From Sandarakinorhabdus sp. (lineage in GTDB: Bacteria; Pseudomonadota; Alphaproteobacteria; Sphingomonadales; Sphingomonadaceae): 5,829 nt of DNA. This document shows, in pieces, positions 4,833 through 5,829 of this stretch. The position numbers were made by a program, and so were the translations under genes. The stretch lies in NCBI GenBank assembly GCA_025458465.1, contig JALOSK010000133.1:1-5829 (forward strand), in the 5' to 3' direction. The first letter of the stretch is position 1; every line of letters starts with the position of its first letter. Below the pieces are notes generated by a model. It was not told where the DNA came from. It searched no databases and was given only the letters and a program-made list of their open reading frames with translations.

Positions 4833-5829
4833 TCAGTGCTTCAGGTCGGGCGGGGTGGCATCGGCGCGGATCAGCGCGATGGCTTCGGCCAGCGGCATCA
4901 CCTTCTGATCGCCACCCTTCAGGCTGCGCAGCGCCACGGTGCCTTCCTCGGCCTCGCGGCGGCCCACCACCAGCATGTACGGCGCCTTCTGCAGGCTGTG
5001 TTCGCGCACCTTCAGGTTGATCTTCTCGTTCCTGAGATCGGTTTCCACGCGGATGCCGGCCGTGCGCAGCTGTTCGGCCACCGTGCCCGCATAATCGTCC
5101 GCGTCCGAAACGATGGTCGCCACCACGGCCTGCACGGGGGCCAGCCAGGTGGGGAACCAGCCGGCGAAATGTTCGATCAGGATGCCGATGAAGCGTTCAT
5201 AGCTGCCCAGGATGGCCCGGTGCAGCATCACCGGCCGGTGGCGGCCCCCGTCCTCGCCCACGTAGGAGGCATCGAGCCGTTCCGGCAGCACCGTGTCGGT
5301 CTGGATGGTGCCCACCTGCCAGGTGCGGCCGATGGCGTCGGTCAGGTGGAATTCCAGCTTGGGCGCATAGAAGGCGCCTTCGCCGGGCAGTTCTTCCCAG
5401 CCCCATTCCGCGTTGTCGCGCCCGGTGGCCTTCACCGCATCGCGCATGGACTGTTCCGACCAATCCCACATCGCATCGCTGCCGAAGCGCTTTTCCGGGC
5501 GCAGCGCCAGCTTGATGGCATAATCAAACCCACCCAGATCGCGGTAGACAACATCGAGCAGATCGCAGAAGCGCGCGATTTCCTCGACGATCTGGTCTTC
5601 GCGGCAGAAGATATGGGCATCGTCCTGCGTGAACTGGCGCACGCGCATCAGGCCGTGCAGGGCGCCGTGCGGCTCGTTGCGGTGGCAGCAGCCCATTTCG
5701 GCCAGGCGCAGCGGCAGATCACGATAGGATTTGATGCCCTGGCGGAAGATCAGCACGTGCGCCGGGCAGTTCATGGGCTTCAGCGCCATCCACCGCGCAT
5801 CGTTGCTCACCACCGGGCCTTCGTCCTCG
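4833..5829 (-). CDS. thrS: Threonyl-tRNA synthetase, C-terminal half (partial)
   Basis: ThrRS charges tRNA-Thr with threonine in the cytoplasm. The gene enters from the right edge and about 331 codons are visible, roughly half the usual length of around 650. The missing part would hold the N-terminal TGS and editing domains and class II motif 1. Residues below are counted from the codon at 5811-5813. The three zinc ligands that select threonine are present: Cys16 (MNCPAHV), His67 (TQDDAHIF) and His198 (MLHRAILGS). Motif 2 is [18 protein letters not shown] (44-61), Tyr149 lies in AFYAPKLEF, and motif 3 follows His198. The anticodon-binding domain runs from about WLAPVQ (223) to the end, with DLRNEKI at 259-265. 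At the position of E. coli Cys480 (WQCGT) there is a valine, which I believe is common in this lineage. The TGA is at 4833-4835. Codons continue open to the window edge. Confidence 0.97.
   Translation of the reverse strand, partial: EDEGPVVSNDARWMALKPMNCPAHVLIFRQGIKSYRDLPLRLAEMGCCHRNEPHGALHGLMRVRQFTQDDAHIFCREDQIVEEIARFCDLLDVVYRDLGGFDYAIKLALRPEKRFGSDAMWDWSEQSMRDAVKATGRDNAEWGWEELPGEGAFYAPKLEFHLTDAIGRTWQVGTIQTDTVLPERLDASYVGEDGGRHRPVMLHRAILGSYERFIGILIEHFAGWFPTWLAPVQAVVATIVSDADDYAGTVAEQLRTAGIRVETDLRNEKINLKVREHSLQKAPYMLVVGRREAEEGTVALRSLKGGDQKVMPLAEAIALIRADATPPDLKH

Noticed and set aside
5289..5330. A valine in ThrRS where E. coli has Cys480 beside the active site.
   Set aside because: The zinc ligands and other substrate-contacting residues are intact, and from memory valine is usual here in related alphaproteobacteria, so it is probably a lineage trait rather than a special adaptation.
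1..5829. Search for tRNA genes, CRISPR repeats, insertion-sequence ends, transposase or integrase genes, toxin-antitoxin pairs and defence genes.
   Set aside because: No cloverleaf-like segment, regularly spaced repeat array, terminal inverted repeat or matching protein motif was seen on either strand by eye.

Overview
The window is GC-rich chromosomal DNA, most likely from an alphaproteobacterium of the order Sphingomonadales. That placement is an inference. It rests on the GC-rich codon use, the PEPxxWA form of the PEP-CTERM sorting signal on one secreted protein, and the style of the ThrRS and TolC sequences. No rRNA, tRNA, mobile element, CRISPR array or phage gene was found.

Layout. Bases 1-42 are the last 13 codons of an unidentified plus-strand gene. 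It is followed after 9 bases by argB (52-954, +), an acetylglutamate kinase of arginine synthesis. A 128-base AT-richer spacer (955-1082) holds several repeats and a possible sigma-54-like site. It leads into a secreted PEP-CTERM protein gene (1083-1751, +) whose GC content is visibly lower than its neighbours'. The 3' end of that gene overlaps, tail to tail by 31 bases, the 3' end of a TolC-family outer membrane channel gene (1721-3247, -). Upstream of tolC on the minus strand lies a two-gene cytochrome operon: a cytochrome c'/c-556 family protein (4287-4739, -) followed after one base by a diheme cytochrome c (3392-4285, -). The right end is the C-terminal half of thrS (4833-5829, -), which runs off the window.

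The minus-strand genes look like three separate transcription units (thrS; the cytochrome pair; tolC). Each of the two boundaries between them carries a GC-rich hairpin followed closely by a promoter-like sequence. None of the hairpins has a clear U-tract, so they are candidate terminators only.

The genes do not form one pathway. The two cytochromes probably act together in periplasmic electron transfer. TolC serves export across the outer membrane. The PEP-CTERM protein is a secreted or surface protein whose sorting enzyme (exosortase) must be encoded elsewhere. I see no convincing new multi-gene system. The spots most worth a second look are the PEP-CTERM gene with its repeat-rich upstream region, the 14-base near-tandem repeat and hairpin inside the PEP-CTERM/tolC overlap, and the cytochrome pair.
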